From assembly GCA_964348665.1 (NCBI GenBank), contig CAYGDP010000008.1, forward strand, positions 62,001 to 126,000: a DNA stretch of 64,000 bases, read 5' to 3'. The notes under the pieces were generated by a model. It worked only from the letters and a program-made list of their open reading frames with translations, made no database searches and was not told the DNA's origin. Of this stretch, positions 24,360 to 34,124 are shown piece after piece (the first letter of the stretch is position 1; each line of letters starts with the position of its first letter). The stretch comes from CAYGDP01 sp964348665 (lineage in GTDB: Bacteria > Verrucomicrobiota > Verrucomicrobiia > Palsa-1439 > CAYGDP01). A program made the position numbers and the translations under genes.

Positions 24360-25622
24360 ATGCAAATCCCCCGACTCTTTGTCCACTTGTTCGCTGTTGC
24401 CGCGTTTGCGATCTCCACATCGGCCGCGGAGAAAAAGCCGCTCAAAATCTTCATCCTCGCCGGGCAGTCGAACATGGAGGGACACGCGAGGGTGGAGACA
24501 TTCGATTACATCGGCGACGACCCGGCGACGGCGCCGCTTTTGAAAATGATGCGCGGCGCGGATGGGAAGCCGGCGGTATGCGAGGGCGCGTGGATTTCCT
24601 ACTTCACCGGCGCGGCCGACGGCAGTGCCAATGGCGAGGGTTTCGGCAAGCTAACAGCGGGCTACGGCGCGCGTTCGAAGCCGGACAAGGACGGCGGAAA
24701 AATCGGGCCGGAGTTCACGTTCGGCCTTATGATGGATACAGCGCTCGCGGAGCCGATGCTCATCATCAAAGTGGCGTGGGGCGGGAAGAGTTTGCACACG
24801 GATTTTCGTCCGCCCAGCGCCGGACCGTATCAGCTCAATGAGTATCAAAAGAAGCTCTACTACGGCCCGCCGGGTCATGGCATTCCCAAGGACATGGATG
24901 CGTGGCTCGCCGAGAAAAAAAAGGACACGGGTCACTACTACCGGCTGATGATCGAGCATGTGAAAAAGGTGCTCGCCGACCCAGCGCGCGTCGTCCCCGG
25001 TTACGACGCCGCGCAGGGCTACGAGATCGCCGGTTTTGTCTGGCTGCAGGGTTTTAACGACATGGTGGACGGCCATGTGTATCCGGCCCATCGCAAGCCG
25101 GGCCGCTTCGACCTCTATAGTGAGTGGCTGGCGCATTTCATTCGCGACGTGCGGCGCGATGTGGGCGCGCCGAAGATGCCGTTCGTCATCGGTGTGATGG
25201 GCGTGGGCGGCCTCGATGCGGATGTGGACACGCAGGAATTTCGCAAGGCAATGGCCGCTCCGGCAGCGCTGCCGGAGTTTGCGGGCAACGTCGTCGCCGT
25301 GCAGACCGCGCCGTTTTGGTCGGAGGAACTGGGCGCGATCGACAAGAAGCGCGCGAAGGTGAGTCAGATGGGGCATTTCCTAAACTCGAAGCACAAAGAC
25401 CACGCGAACGCCGATGGCAAAATGACCGACGAGCAAAAGCGCGAGCACGTGAAGAAATTCGAGGCTGACCTCATCTCGCCCGCCGAAGCCGCGCTATGGA
25501 AACGCGGCGCGTCGAACGCCGGCTATCACTACCTCGGCTGCGCGAAGACCTTCGCTTTCATGGGCCGGGCATTCGCGGAAGCACTGCTGGAACTCAAGCA
25601 ACTCCCGAAATCAACTCCGTGA
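24360..25622 (+). CDS. Secreted SASA-domain carbohydrate esterase
   Basis: 420 residues from ATG 24360. Signal peptide (FVHLFAVAAFAISTSAA), then the catalytic block KIFILAGQSNMEGHA with Ser in GQSNMEG. The blocks GPEFTFG, KVAWGGKSLHTDFRPP and FVWLQGFNDM are all typical of the SASA (sialate O-acetylesterase-like, CE6-type) family. The C-terminal GYHYLGCAKTFAFMGRAFAEA supplies the final His region. It removes acetyl or similar esters from polysaccharides outside the cytoplasm. The frame extends upstream to 24282, but the signal peptide places the start at 24360. Its stop overlaps the GTG of the next gene (GTGA), so the two are co-translated. Confidence 0.87.
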   Translation: MQIPRLFVHLFAVAAFAISTSAAEKKPLKIFILAGQSNMEGHARVETFDYIGDDPATAPLLKMMRGADGKPAVCEGAWISYFTGAADGSANGEGFGKLTAGYGARSKPDKDGGKIGPEFTFGLMMDTALAEPMLIIKVAWGGKSLHTDFRPPSAGPYQLNEYQKKLYYGPPGHGIPKDMDAWLAEKKKDTGHYYRLMIEHVKKVLADPARVVPGYDAAQGYEIAGFVWLQGFNDMVDGHVYPAHRKPGRFDLYSEWLAHFIRDVRRDVGAPKMPFVIGVMGVGGLDADVDTQEFRKAMAAPAALPEFAGNVVAVQTAPFWSEELGAIDKKRAKVSQMGHFLNSKHKDHANADGKMTDEQKREHVKKFEADLISPAEAALWKRGASNAGYHYLGCAKTFAFMGRAFAEALLELKQLPKSTP

Positions 25623-28600
25623 AAGCCGCACTCACCTTTCTCTGCGCTCTTAGCGCCCTCTGCAGTTCAATAGCAGCCGCGCCGCCGCGCGAGGCGCTGC
25701 CGCTGGATACGGCGGAGTGGCCGCTCAATTTCCGGCTGCACCTCGAGGGCGCGGCAAAGGTCCGGCTCGCGGAGGATTTTACACTCACTCTCGACACCAA
25801 AGGCCCGCATGACATCGCGGTGGAGCATCCGCCGGAGGGTGCGCCGGTGTTGCGCGTGTGGAGCGGTGGGAAACTCGTGCGCGGGCCGGAGGTTGTGCCC
25901 GCGCTCGCAGCCACGGGCGCGCGGGATTTTGCGGACGCGAAGCTCGACTTCGGCGCAGAGTTCACGACAATGACGGTGTTTGAGGCGGGCGGCGACGGTA
26001 CACTGTTTTCCAAATGCGCGCCGGCGGGCAAATGGTCTCCGGATGCAAAGGCACTCTTCCTGCGCGGCGGGCGGCTCGTCTATGATATCGGCTGGCTCGG
26101 CGCGATGACGGGCGGGCCGAAGGTGGACGACGGCAAGCCGCACACCGCGGTGCTCGCTTTGCGCGACGGCACGGCGCGGCTGTGGCTCGACGGCAGGCGC
26201 ATCGCCGAGAAGGCGGACTTCTCGCGGCCAGACCAAAAGGAGCACATTTTCAAAGTGGGCCGCGCCGCGCAGGATTTCGCGGGAGATTTCACGAAGGGAA
26301 ACATCAGCACTGTGCGCGTGTGGCAACGAGCACTGCCGGACGCGGAGGTTATGCTGCTTTTCAAAGACGGCGGCGCGGGCGCGAACACGCCGGATTTTGC
26401 AAACACGTCGAAAGGCCGCGCGCGGCCAGTCATCGAAGGCTCTACGGGCTGGGTGCAGGCGCTCGAACGGAGCGATCACGCGGAAATCGTCGGCGCGTGG
26501 AATGACAAGTCGCTCGCGGAGGGCGCGGAGATTTACAAAGCGCTGTGCGTCGTCTGCCACGGCACGAAGGAGCAGCTCGGTTCGCTGCCGACGGCGCTGC
26601 GGTTCGCCGAGGGGCCGTTCAAAAACGGCGCGGACCCGTTCGCGATGTATCTCACGCTCACGAAGGGCTTCGGCCTGATGGTGCCGCAGGGGCAATACAC
26701 CACGGCGCAGAAATACGCGGTCATCCAATACATCCGCGAGACGTTCCTGCGCCCGCACAACAAGTCGCAATACACCAACCTCACGCCCGCGTATTTGGCG
26801 TCGCTGCCGCGCGGGCTGGTGCGCGAGGAGGCGGAGAAAGCGGACACGTCGCTGCCGCCGTATCTGCGCATGGAATTGGGCAACACGCTGTTTTGGACGC
26901 TCGAAGTCGCGGCGGGAAACATCGCGCAAAAGGCCATCGCCGTGCGGCTCGACGACGGCCCCGGCGGCGTGACGAAGGGGCGCGCGTGGATGATTTACGA
27001 CCACGACACGATGCGCGTGGCCGCGGCGACGACGGGCTCGTTTGTGGATTGGAAAGGCATCGCGTTCGACGGCAGCCACGGCACGCACACGTCGCTCACG
27101 GGCGACCGGCATTTCGTAAATCCCGTCGCGCCGGGCTGGGCGTCACCGGAGGGAAAATGGGACGACGACGCGCGGGTCGCGGGCAAGGACGGCAAACGCT
27201 ACGGGCCGCTGCCGAGGACGTGGGCGCGCTTTGAGGGGCTGTATCGTCACGGCTCGCGCGCGGTACTCGCGGCGAGCATCGGCGGCGTGCGCGTGCTGGA
27301 ATCGCCGGGTTGGATTGATTACGGCACAACGCCCGTTTTCATCCGCACGCTGAATGTCGCCGCGTCCGCGAAATCGCTGCTGCTGCGCGTAGCGCCGGAC
27401 ACGGTGAACGTCGCGCTCATGGGTGACGGCGCCTTGAAAAAGGACGGCGGATTTTGGGTCGCATCGCTGCCTGGTGGCGCGAAGACGCGCATCTTCATCT
27501 CGCGGGTGGACGCCGCGTCGCTCGATGCGTTGATGAAAGCGAACGTCGCATCACCCGACCTCGCGCCGCTGACCAGCGGCGGCCCAATGCAATGGGCGGA
27601 GACGGTGCAAACGACTTCTGTCGCTGGCAAAGACGACGGCTCATTTGTCGCGGATGATTTCCCGCTGCCCGTTGAGAATCCGTGGCAAAGCTGGATGCGC
27701 CCCGGCGGCTTCGATTTCACGCCGGACGGAAAAGCCGCCATCGTCGCGATGTGGAACGGCGACGTGTGGCGCGTGGACGGCCTCATGCAGAAAGCTCCCG
27801 CCGCGCTGACATGGCGGCGCATCGCCAGCGGATTGTTCCAGCCTCTCGGCGTGAAGTTTCGAGGCGGCGACTTGTTTATCACCTGCCGCGACCAGCTTGC
27901 GCGCCTGCGCGACCTCAACGCCGACGGCGAGACCGACTTGATCGAGTGCTTCAACGCCGACGCGCAGGTGACGGAGCACTTCCACGAATTTGCGATGGGC
28001 CTCCAGATCGATAACGCGGGAAATTTATACTACGCTAAGTCCGGCCGCCACGCGCTCGACAGCGTCGTGCCACACCACGGCACGTTGCTCCGCGTGAGCG
28101 CCGATGGCTCGCGCACGGACATTCTCGCGACCGGCTTCCGCGCCGCGAACGGCGTGTGTCTCGACGGCGACGGCGTTTTTTTTGTCACCGACCAAGAGGG
28201 GTTCTGGACGCCGAAGAACCGCATCAACCGCGTCAAAGCCGGCGGCTTTTACGGCAACATGTTCGGCTACACGAGCGTCACGGATTCCAGCGACGCCGCG
28301 ATGGAGCCGCCTCTCGTGTGGGTGACGAACGCCAAAGACCGCAGCCCCGCCGAACTGCTCCGCGTGCCGCTTAACGCATGGGGCACGCTCGGCGGCAGCC
28401 TGCTCAATCTTAGCTACGGCACGGGCCGCGCGTTCGTCGTGCCGCACGAGGAAGTCGGCGGCGCGTGGCAGGGCGCCGTGTGCGAACTGCCGATGCCCGC
28501 GTTCGCCACCGGCATCATGCGCGGGCGCTTCGCCGCTGACGGCGCGCTCTACGTCTGCGGCATGTTCGCGTGGGCTGGAAATGCGACCTCGCCCGGCGGA

Positions 28601-28927
28601 TTCCACCGCATCCGCCGCACGGAAAAACCCGCGCAAGTCCCCCTCGCCATCCACGCAGCGCGCGGAGCGATGGCCGTGACCTTTAGCGACCCGGTCGCCG
28701 TGGAAACGCGCGACTGCGCGATGAAAGCCTGGTCGCTCCAGCGCACTAAAAACTACGGCTCCAAACACCTCGACGAGCGCGAGCTTTCCATCCGTGCGGT
28801 AAAACTCAGCGCCGACCGCCGCACCGTGACGCTCGATATTCCCGATCTCGCTCCGACACACTGCTACGAACTCAAAATCGGAAACCGCGTGCTGCACGGG
28901 ACAATTCACAAACTCGCCAATCCATGA
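25619..28927 (+). CDS. Secreted LamG / cytochrome c / propeller fusion protein
   Basis: 1102 residues from GTG 25619 (overlaps the esterase stop). After a signal peptide (LTFLCALSALCSSIAAA) comes a LamG/concanavalin-like region (about 70-240; GRLVYDIGWLGAM, STVRVWQRALPDAEV). A c-type cytochrome domain with one haem site follows (EIYKALCVVCHG, about 300-310), with MVPQGQ as a possible axial Met. Then a DUF6797-like region and a C-terminal glucose-dehydrogenase/NHL-like propeller (PGGFDFTPDGKAAIVAMWNGDVWRVDG is split across blades). This multi-domain style is common in Planctomycetes and Verrucomicrobia. It probably binds glycans and oxidises a sugar, passing electrons to the haem. Confidence 0.85.
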   Translation: MKAALTFLCALSALCSSIAAAPPREALPLDTAEWPLNFRLHLEGAAKVRLAEDFTLTLDTKGPHDIAVEHPPEGAPVLRVWSGGKLVRGPEVVPALAATGARDFADAKLDFGAEFTTMTVFEAGGDGTLFSKCAPAGKWSPDAKALFLRGGRLVYDIGWLGAMTGGPKVDDGKPHTAVLALRDGTARLWLDGRRIAEKADFSRPDQKEHIFKVGRAAQDFAGDFTKGNISTVRVWQRALPDAEVMLLFKDGGAGANTPDFANTSKGRARPVIEGSTGWVQALERSDHAEIVGAWNDKSLAEGAEIYKALCVVCHGTKEQLGSLPTALRFAEGPFKNGADPFAMYLTLTKGFGLMVPQGQYTTAQKYAVIQYIRETFLRPHNKSQYTNLTPAYLASLPRGLVREEAEKADTSLPPYLRMELGNTLFWTLEVAAGNIAQKAIAVRLDDGPGGVTKGRAWMIYDHDTMRVAAATTGSFVDWKGIAFDGSHGTHTSLTGDRHFVNPVAPGWASPEGKWDDDARVAGKDGKRYGPLPRTWARFEGLYRHGSRAVLAASIGGVRVLESPGWIDYGTTPVFIRTLNVAASAKSLLLRVAPDTVNVALMGDGALKKDGGFWVASLPGGAKTRIFISRVDAASLDALMKANVASPDLAPLTSGGPMQWAETVQTTSVAGKDDGSFVADDFPLPVENPWQSWMRPGGFDFTPDGKAAIVAMWNGDVWRVDGLMQKAPAALTWRRIASGLFQPLGVKFRGGDLFITCRDQLARLRDLNADGETDLIECFNADAQVTEHFHEFAMGLQIDNAGNLYYAKSGRHALDSVVPHHGTLLRVSADGSRTDILATGFRAANGVCLDGDGVFFVTDQEGFWTPKNRINRVKAGGFYGNMFGYTSVTDSSDAAMEPPLVWVTNAKDRSPAELLRVPLNAWGTLGGSLLNLSYGTGRAFVVPHEEVGGAWQGAVCELPMPAFATGIMRGRFAADGALYVCGMFAWAGNATSPGGFHRIRRTEKPAQVPLAIHAARGAMAVTFSDPVAVETRDCAMKAWSLQRTKNYGSKHLDERELSIRAVKLSADRRTVTLDIPDLAPTHCYELKIGNRVLHGTIHKLANP

Positions 28928-28948
28928 ACAGCCAGCCAGACTAATCCC

Positions 28949-30052
28949 ATGAAAATCACCCGTATCCTCGCCTACCGCGTTGAACTCCCGCTACACGAAG
29001 GCTCCTACAAATGGAGCGGCGGCAAGTCCGTCTCCGTCTTCGACAGCACGATTGTCCGCGTGGAGACCGACGTCGGCCTCGTTGGCCACGGCGAGGTTTG
29101 TCCGCTTGGACCGTTTTATCTGCCCGCCTACGCCGAGGGCGTGCGTGCTGGGCTGCGCGAGCTGGGACCACACTTGCTCGGCTGGGATCCGCGCGAGCTG
29201 GCGAAACTAAATCATCGGATGGACGCCGCGCTCAAGGGGCATCCGTACGTGAAGTCGGGCATCGACATCGCTTGCTGGGACATCCTCGGTCAGGCATGCG
29301 GCTTGCCCGTGTGCGTGATGATGGGCGGACGCTTCGGCGAGAATGTGCGGCTCTATCGCGCCATTTCGCAGGAAGACCCCAAAGTCATGGCGAAGAAGGT
29401 CGCCGGCTATCGCGCCGCCGGCTACACGCGTTTCCAACTCAAAGTCGGGGGTGACCCAGACACCGACATCGCGCGCATTCGCGCCGTCCGCGCCATGCTC
29501 CAGCCCACCGATCGCCTCGTGGCCGACGCCAACACCGGCTGGACCCAGCACGAGGCGATCCGCGTGGTGCGCGCGGTGCGCGACGTGGATGTTTACATCG
29601 AGCAACCGTGCCTAACCTATGAGGAATGCCTCGCCGTCCGCCGGCACACCGATCACCCGTTCGTGCTCGATGAAAACGTTGACGGCCTCGACATGCTGTT
29701 GCGTGCGAAGGCGGATCTCGCGATGGACGTGGTGAATCTCAAGATCAGCAAACTCGGCGGCCTCACCAAGACGCGGCAGGCGCGCGACCTCTGTGTGAGC
29801 ATGGGCATCGCGATGACGCTGGAGGATAGTTGGGGCGGCGACATCACCACCGCCGCTATCGCGCACCTTGCGCACAGCACGCCGGAGGAATTCCGCTTCA
29901 CCAGCACGGACTTCAACAGCTATGTGACCGTGAGCACCGCCGAAGGCGCGCCGCAGCGCGTGAATGGTTTCATGTCCGCCAGTTCCGCGCCCGGCCTAGG
30001 GATCCAGCCGCGGATGGCAGTGTTGGGCAAACCGGTGGTGGAAATTGCGTGA
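28949..30052 (+). CDS. Enolase-superfamily dehydratase/racemase (MLE/MR type)
   Basis: 367 residues. N-terminal capping domain (AYRVELPLHE), then barrel motifs: FQLKVGGDPD, VADANTGW, YIEQPC, VLDENVDG, NLKISKLGG and TLEDSWGGD. These give the acidic metal ligands and the KxxG and K bases of the muconate-lactonizing/mandelate-racemase group. The late DSWGGD and a following DHDPS-family gene recall hydroxyproline- or sugar-acid-degrading clusters; which substrate is used cannot be read here. It is 21 bp after the cytochrome fusion gene, so probably one operon. Cytoplasmic. Confidence 0.85.
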   Translation: MKITRILAYRVELPLHEGSYKWSGGKSVSVFDSTIVRVETDVGLVGHGEVCPLGPFYLPAYAEGVRAGLRELGPHLLGWDPRELAKLNHRMDAALKGHPYVKSGIDIACWDILGQACGLPVCVMMGGRFGENVRLYRAISQEDPKVMAKKVAGYRAAGYTRFQLKVGGDPDTDIARIRAVRAMLQPTDRLVADANTGWTQHEAIRVVRAVRDVDVYIEQPCLTYEECLAVRRHTDHPFVLDENVDGLDMLLRAKADLAMDVVNLKISKLGGLTKTRQARDLCVSMGIAMTLEDSWGGDITTAAIAHLAHSTPEEFRFTSTDFNSYVTVSTAEGAPQRVNGFMSASSAPGLGIQPRMAVLGKPVVEIA

Positions 30053-30151
30053 CGATTCGGCCCCGTTCCGACTAATTACTAAAAACTGAACATTGAATAC
30101 TTCAGCTTAGACCAGTGAGCCTCCTCACGTCGGCTGCTACCAACTATAAAT

Positions 30152-31054
30152 ATGAAACCCCACTGGAACGGCGTCTTCCCCGCCTGCACGACCCAACTCA
30201 AACGCGACCAATCGCTCGACCTGCCCGCGACCGCACGGCACTTGGAGGCGCTCATCGAGAGCGGCGTCAACGGCCTCATCATGTGCGGCTCGCTCGGCGA
30301 AAACCAGACACTGGAGCCGGACGAGAAACGCGCCGTGGTGCGGTGCGCCATTGAAACCGCGCGCGGGCGCGTGCCAGTGTTGAGCGGCGTGGCGGAGTCA
30401 TCCACGACGGCAGCCATCCGCTACGTGCGCGACGTGGAAAAGCTCGGCGCGAGCGGTGTAATGCTCATGCCGCCGATGAGTTACAAGGGCGACCCGCGCG
30501 AGACTGTGGCATATTTCCGCAGCGTGGCAAAGGGTGGCGGGTTGCCGATCATGATTTACAACAACCCTATTAGCTATGCGAATGACATCACACCCGCGTT
30601 GTTCGCCGAACTGGCGGATGAAAAAAAATTCGTCGCTCTCAAGGAAAGTTCCGGCGATCCACGCCGCATCACCGAATTGCACAACACCGTGGGCGGACGG
30701 TACGCGATCTTCACCGGCGTGGACGATCTGCTACTCGAGGCAAGCATCCTGGGAATTGACGGCTGGGTAGCGGGCACGGGCATCGCCTTCCCGCGCGAGA
30801 ACCAACGCCTCTGGGAACTCACGCGCGCGGGCCGCTGGGACGAGGCGCGCGCGTTGTATCGCTGGTTCCAGCCGTTGCTAAAGCTTGATACGCATCCGCA
30901 CTTCATCCAATACATCAAGCTATGCGAACAGGAGACCGGCCTCGGCGCCGAATGGGTCCGCGCCCCGCGGCTGACCATCGCAGGAGAGGAGCGCAAGCGC
31001 GTGCTGAAAATCATTCGTGGCGGAATCCGCAGTCGGCCCAGAATGGGGAAATGA
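30152..31054 (+). CDS. DHDPS/NAL-family lyase or dehydratase
   Basis: 300 residues, the usual length of the dihydrodipicolinate synthase superfamily. Schiff-base Lys is in FVALKESSGD, the proton-relay Tyr is in MIYNNPISY, and the substrate-carboxylate segment is near MCGSLGENQTL. Because it follows an enolase-superfamily enzyme, a 2-keto-acid aldolase or a 2-keto-3-deoxy-acid or hydroxyproline-pathway dehydratase/deaminase fits better than lysine biosynthesis. The 99-bp gap upstream shows no hairpin that I can see. It likely completes the catabolic operon that starts with the esterase at 24360. Confidence 0.82.
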   Translation: MKPHWNGVFPACTTQLKRDQSLDLPATARHLEALIESGVNGLIMCGSLGENQTLEPDEKRAVVRCAIETARGRVPVLSGVAESSTTAAIRYVRDVEKLGASGVMLMPPMSYKGDPRETVAYFRSVAKGGGLPIMIYNNPISYANDITPALFAELADEKKFVALKESSGDPRRITELHNTVGGRYAIFTGVDDLLLEASILGIDGWVAGTGIAFPRENQRLWELTRAGRWDEARALYRWFQPLLKLDTHPHFIQYIKLCEQETGLGAEWVRAPRLTIAGEERKRVLKIIRGGIRSRPRMGK

Positions 31055-31261
31055 ACTCCGCCCGCCCATAAAAACGCCCTTCCCGAGCTCTGCCTGTTGA
31101 TCACTGCGAACCTCACCGCGTTCACGCAGGCTAACGGTGTTCCCATTGGGAAGGAGACTCGCACCACTCCGCCTGAGTTGATCGTGGCCGCGCGGAAGCT
31201 GCGCGAAGCCGGCACTTTGCTGCCCATGGAAACAGTGCGGCAACAGCTCTCGCGCAAGAGC
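31055..31261. other. Junction stretch before the esterase remnant
   Basis: A frame open from about 31097 reads FTQANGVPIGKETRTTPPEL and KLREAGTLLPMETVRQQL. It looks like coding sequence, but I cannot assign it, and it fuses in frame to the esterase remnant at 31262. It is probably a fragment of another gene. No promoter or terminator is recognised. Confidence 0.4.
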
Positions 31262-31633
31262 GGCGACGTGTATCCGCAGCGTCACAAGCCCGGCGGTTAC
31301 ACAGCCTACAGCGAGGTGATGGCGCATTTCTTCCGCGACGTTCGGCGGGATGTCGGCGCGCCGAAGATGCCGTTCGTCATCGGCGTGATGGGCGTTGGCG
31401 GCACGACGGCTGACGCGGATGTCGTGGAGTTTCGCAAAGCGATGGCGGTGACGGCAGCGCGACCGGAGTTTTCGGGCAACGTTGCATTTGTCGAAACGCG
31501 GCATTTTGTCCGCAAGCCGGAGGATTCACCCAATCCGGGTCATGGACATCACGAGTTCGGCAATGCCGAGACGTATTTTCTTGTGGGCGATGCGCTGGGC
31601 ATGGCGATGAAGAAGCTTGCAGTGCGGGAGTAA
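31262..31633 (+). pseudogene. C-terminal fragment of a SASA-type esterase
   Basis: Reads GDVYPQRHKPGGYTAYSEVM, then AHFFRDVRRDVGAPKMPFVI, closely matching residues of the intact esterase at 24360 (HVYPAHRKPGRFDLYSEWLA, AHFIRDVRRDVGAPKMPFVI). It ends with HHEFGNAETYFLVGDALGMA in place of YHYLGCAKTFAFMGRAFAEA. The catalytic N-terminal half is absent. Together with 23909-24008 it may be the other end of one former gene on either side of the 24.3-31 kb operon. Confidence 0.7.
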
Positions 31634-31792
31634 ATACATTCAGACTCGGCAAGCATGCGCTCGATTTTCAAAATGATTCTTGCCAGCAGAGCGCCCGCGG
31701 TGCTCGCCTCGCCGCCGTTCGCGCAGGACAAGCCGGCGAAATCCGCCGCGGCGGAAGCTTTTCGTGTTTTTTGTGGCAACCAAAGATTGGAT

Positions 31793-32875
31793 TCAGGGTT
31801 TTGCGAACCACGGTTTCGCGAGCGGGTCGGTGGTCAGGAAATCCAAGAGAAGATTGGCAACTTTTTGCCGGCCACTTTCGCTGGGATGGACACCGTCGCC
31901 ACCGAAGTCGCTGCGCTCCCACACGAGCTTGTCGAGTTTGCGGCCTTTGGCGCCCTCCGCCCAGAGATAGGGTCCCCAGAGCAACAGCGGGCATTTCGAT
32001 TCGGCCAGTTCGGGATCGCCCTTGATCTGCCGTTGAATCAGCCAGCGGACAGCGAAGGCGCTTTCGTAGGCGTACGGTTCAGGGTTCAGATTCCCTTGGG
32101 CATAACCGCCATACGTGCGGCTGCCGAGGTAGACAATGCGTAGGTTTGGAAACAGCGCGCGAGCGTTGTGCAGGACGGTAAGTGTATCGCGTTCGAGTTT
32201 GCGCCCGTGATCCTGCAACGACCCGGTCGGGCTTTTGTTGGCGAGCTTGATCCAGGCAACCTGTACCTGTTGCGACGAAACATTCGCGCTCGCCAGACGC
32301 CGCTTCGCTTCTTCCCACGGACGCGCGCCGGTCGGCGCCCATTCCGCCATCGCTTGCCCGCCTTGCGCGCAATCCACGATGGTAACCTTTGGCGATTTGC
32401 GCGGCGATTGGTTGGCCAGACGTTTGAAGTGCGAAAATTCCTGCGTCGCGTTCGACATGCTGATGGAGACAAACCCGATGGTGCCGTTGTCGTCGGGCTG
32501 ACCGGTTGCATTGAGCGGACGGATGCGGGCGAGCTGGGTGATGGCGGCCTGGCGATGCGCGTCAGGCGGCGTATTGCTGCCACCGCCATACAGACCGCCG
32601 TCTTCATTTTCGTATCGGTCCGTCGCGGTAATGTCGCAAAGTGGCGGGAGATGGTCGGGCGCTTTGCGTTGATTGCCGCCGGTACGGCCGGCGCCCCGCG
32701 CTGCCAGCGCACGATCGAGATACACTTTCTCTTCCGCCGTCAACGTCTCGCCCTGTTGTTGGCGTTGGCGCAACTGGCGAGCCTTCTGAAAATCGATCGG
32801 GTCATTCGGCGACTGGCCGTGCGCCGAGCCGAGGCAAAACAAGAGCACTAATATAAGCAAGACGGGTGATTTCAT
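31793..32875 (-). CDS. Secreted SGNH/GDSL-like hydrolase
   Basis: 360 residues from ATG 32875, chosen because a signal peptide follows at once (SPVLLILVLLFCLGSAHG). The N-terminal part is Q/R-rich and then a flavodoxin-like fold: FVSISMSNATQ could be the Ser block, VTIVDCAQGGQAMAEW follows, and the C-terminal GGDGVHPSESGRQKVANLLL carries the D-x-x-H catalytic pair of SGNH esterases. Similar secreted proteins occur near carbohydrate clusters. It is convergent with the esterase remnant and divergent from the sialidase-like gene. The substrate is unknown, and the Ser assignment is tentative. Confidence 0.7.
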   Translation of the reverse strand: MKSPVLLILVLLFCLGSAHGQSPNDPIDFQKARQLRQRQQQGETLTAEEKVYLDRALAARGAGRTGGNQRKAPDHLPPLCDITATDRYENEDGGLYGGGSNTPPDAHRQAAITQLARIRPLNATGQPDDNGTIGFVSISMSNATQEFSHFKRLANQSPRKSPKVTIVDCAQGGQAMAEWAPTGARPWEEAKRRLASANVSSQQVQVAWIKLANKSPTGSLQDHGRKLERDTLTVLHNARALFPNLRIVYLGSRTYGGYAQGNLNPEPYAYESAFAVRWLIQRQIKGDPELAESKCPLLLWGPYLWAEGAKGRKLDKLVWERSDFGGDGVHPSESGRQKVANLLLDFLTTDPLAKPWFAKP

Positions 32876-32995
32876 GCGGTATGAAACACCGGTGCGGAAA
32901 GGATAGTTGCGCAAAAACCGGCGCGATGCTGGACATGATACGACGGAAGAGGCTGACGTTTGAACGGAGATACCGGGCAGCGTTGTCCTTAAATC

Positions 32996-34081
32996 ATGCG
33001 ACGGACGATGAAAGCCAATGTTTTTTTCTTACCCATGATCTTTGCAACCATTACCACAGTTCTTCCGCGCGCGAGCGGCCAGGATGATCCTGCCATTGTG
33101 AAAACCGAATTCATCTTTGAAACCGCGCCGTTTCCCAGTTGTCACGCCTCCACGATCGTCGAAACAAAAGTCGGCCTTGTTGCGGCTTGGTTTGGCGGCA
33201 CGCGCGAGAAAGCGAAGGATGTTGGCATATGGATGTCGCGGCATCAGGACGGAAAGTGGTCCGCGCCCGTCGAAGTCACCAACGGCGCGCAACCCGACGG
33301 GACGCGGCATCCTTGCTGGAATCCGGTATTGTTTCAACCGAAGGACAAGCCATTGATGCTCTTCTACAAGGTCGGGCCGAGCCCGCAACGATGGTGGGGA
33401 ATGCTTCGCACTTCGGACGATAGCGGACAAACCTGGTCGGGGGCGAGTCGGCTGCCCGACGGCATCCTTGGCCCGATCAAAAACAAGCCCGCGCAACTTG
33501 CCAACGGCGATCTCGTTTGCCCGACCAGCACCGAGAGCGAAGAATCGCCTTCGGTGTGGCGCGTGCATTTCGAGCACACCAGCGACCTCGGCAAGACCTG
33601 GACAAAAAGCGCGCCCAGCGCGCACGGCGAGGCCCCTCTCCACGCCATCCAACCGAGTATTCTCTTTCACGCGGATGGCAAACTTCAGGCCGTCGGCCGC
33701 ACGCGGAATGGAAAAGTCTTCCAGGTCTGGTCGGAAGACAACGAGAAAACTTGGGGCATGATGAATCTGACCGATCTGCCCAATCCCAACGCAGGGACGG
33801 ACGCCATTACGCTCAAAGACGGGCGTCACCTCTTGGTGTACAACCACACCACCAAAGGCCGCTCACCGATGAACGTCGCGATATCGGTTGATGGCAAACG
33901 CTGGCAGGCGGCACTCGAGCTTGAAAACCAAGCCGGAGAATATTCCTATCCCGCCGTAATCCAAACTCAAGACAGCCGAGTTCACATCACGTATACATGG
34001 CGGCGCCAACGCATCAAACACGCCATTCTGGATATCACAAAGATTGTCCCGCGCGACATGTCAGACGGCAATTGGCGATAA
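32996..34081 (+). CDS. Secreted sialidase-like (BNR/Asp-box) protein
   Basis: 361 residues from ATG 32996; ATG 33008 is equally plausible. Signal peptide (VFFLPMIFATITTVLPRASG). The mature protein has a six-bladed sialidase fold with Asp-box motifs (TSDDSGQTWSGA, TSDLGKTWTKS, SEDNEKTWG), PSCHASTIVETKVGLVAAWFGG near the start and a conserved HPCWNPVLFQ. This fits the exo-alpha-sialidase-like family common in glycan-degrading bacteria, many members of which act on sugars other than sialic acid. It is divergently transcribed from the SGNH-like gene across a 120-bp gap. Confidence 0.82.
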   Translation: MRRTMKANVFFLPMIFATITTVLPRASGQDDPAIVKTEFIFETAPFPSCHASTIVETKVGLVAAWFGGTREKAKDVGIWMSRHQDGKWSAPVEVTNGAQPDGTRHPCWNPVLFQPKDKPLMLFYKVGPSPQRWWGMLRTSDDSGQTWSGASRLPDGILGPIKNKPAQLANGDLVCPTSTESEESPSVWRVHFEHTSDLGKTWTKSAPSAHGEAPLHAIQPSILFHADGKLQAVGRTRNGKVFQVWSEDNEKTWGMMNLTDLPNPNAGTDAITLKDGRHLLVYNHTTKGRSPMNVAISVDGKRWQAALELENQAGEYSYPAVIQTQDSRVHITYTWRRQRIKHAILDITKIVPRDMSDGNWR

Positions 34082-34124
34082 GACGAAGACGGTAGAAGTT
34101 ACCGCATCATATTCCAATTCTCCT

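Noticed and set aside
25667..27112. 481-residue minus-strand frame, very Arg-rich
   Set aside because: Shadow of the LamG/cytochrome fusion gene; composition typical of antisense high-GC sequence.
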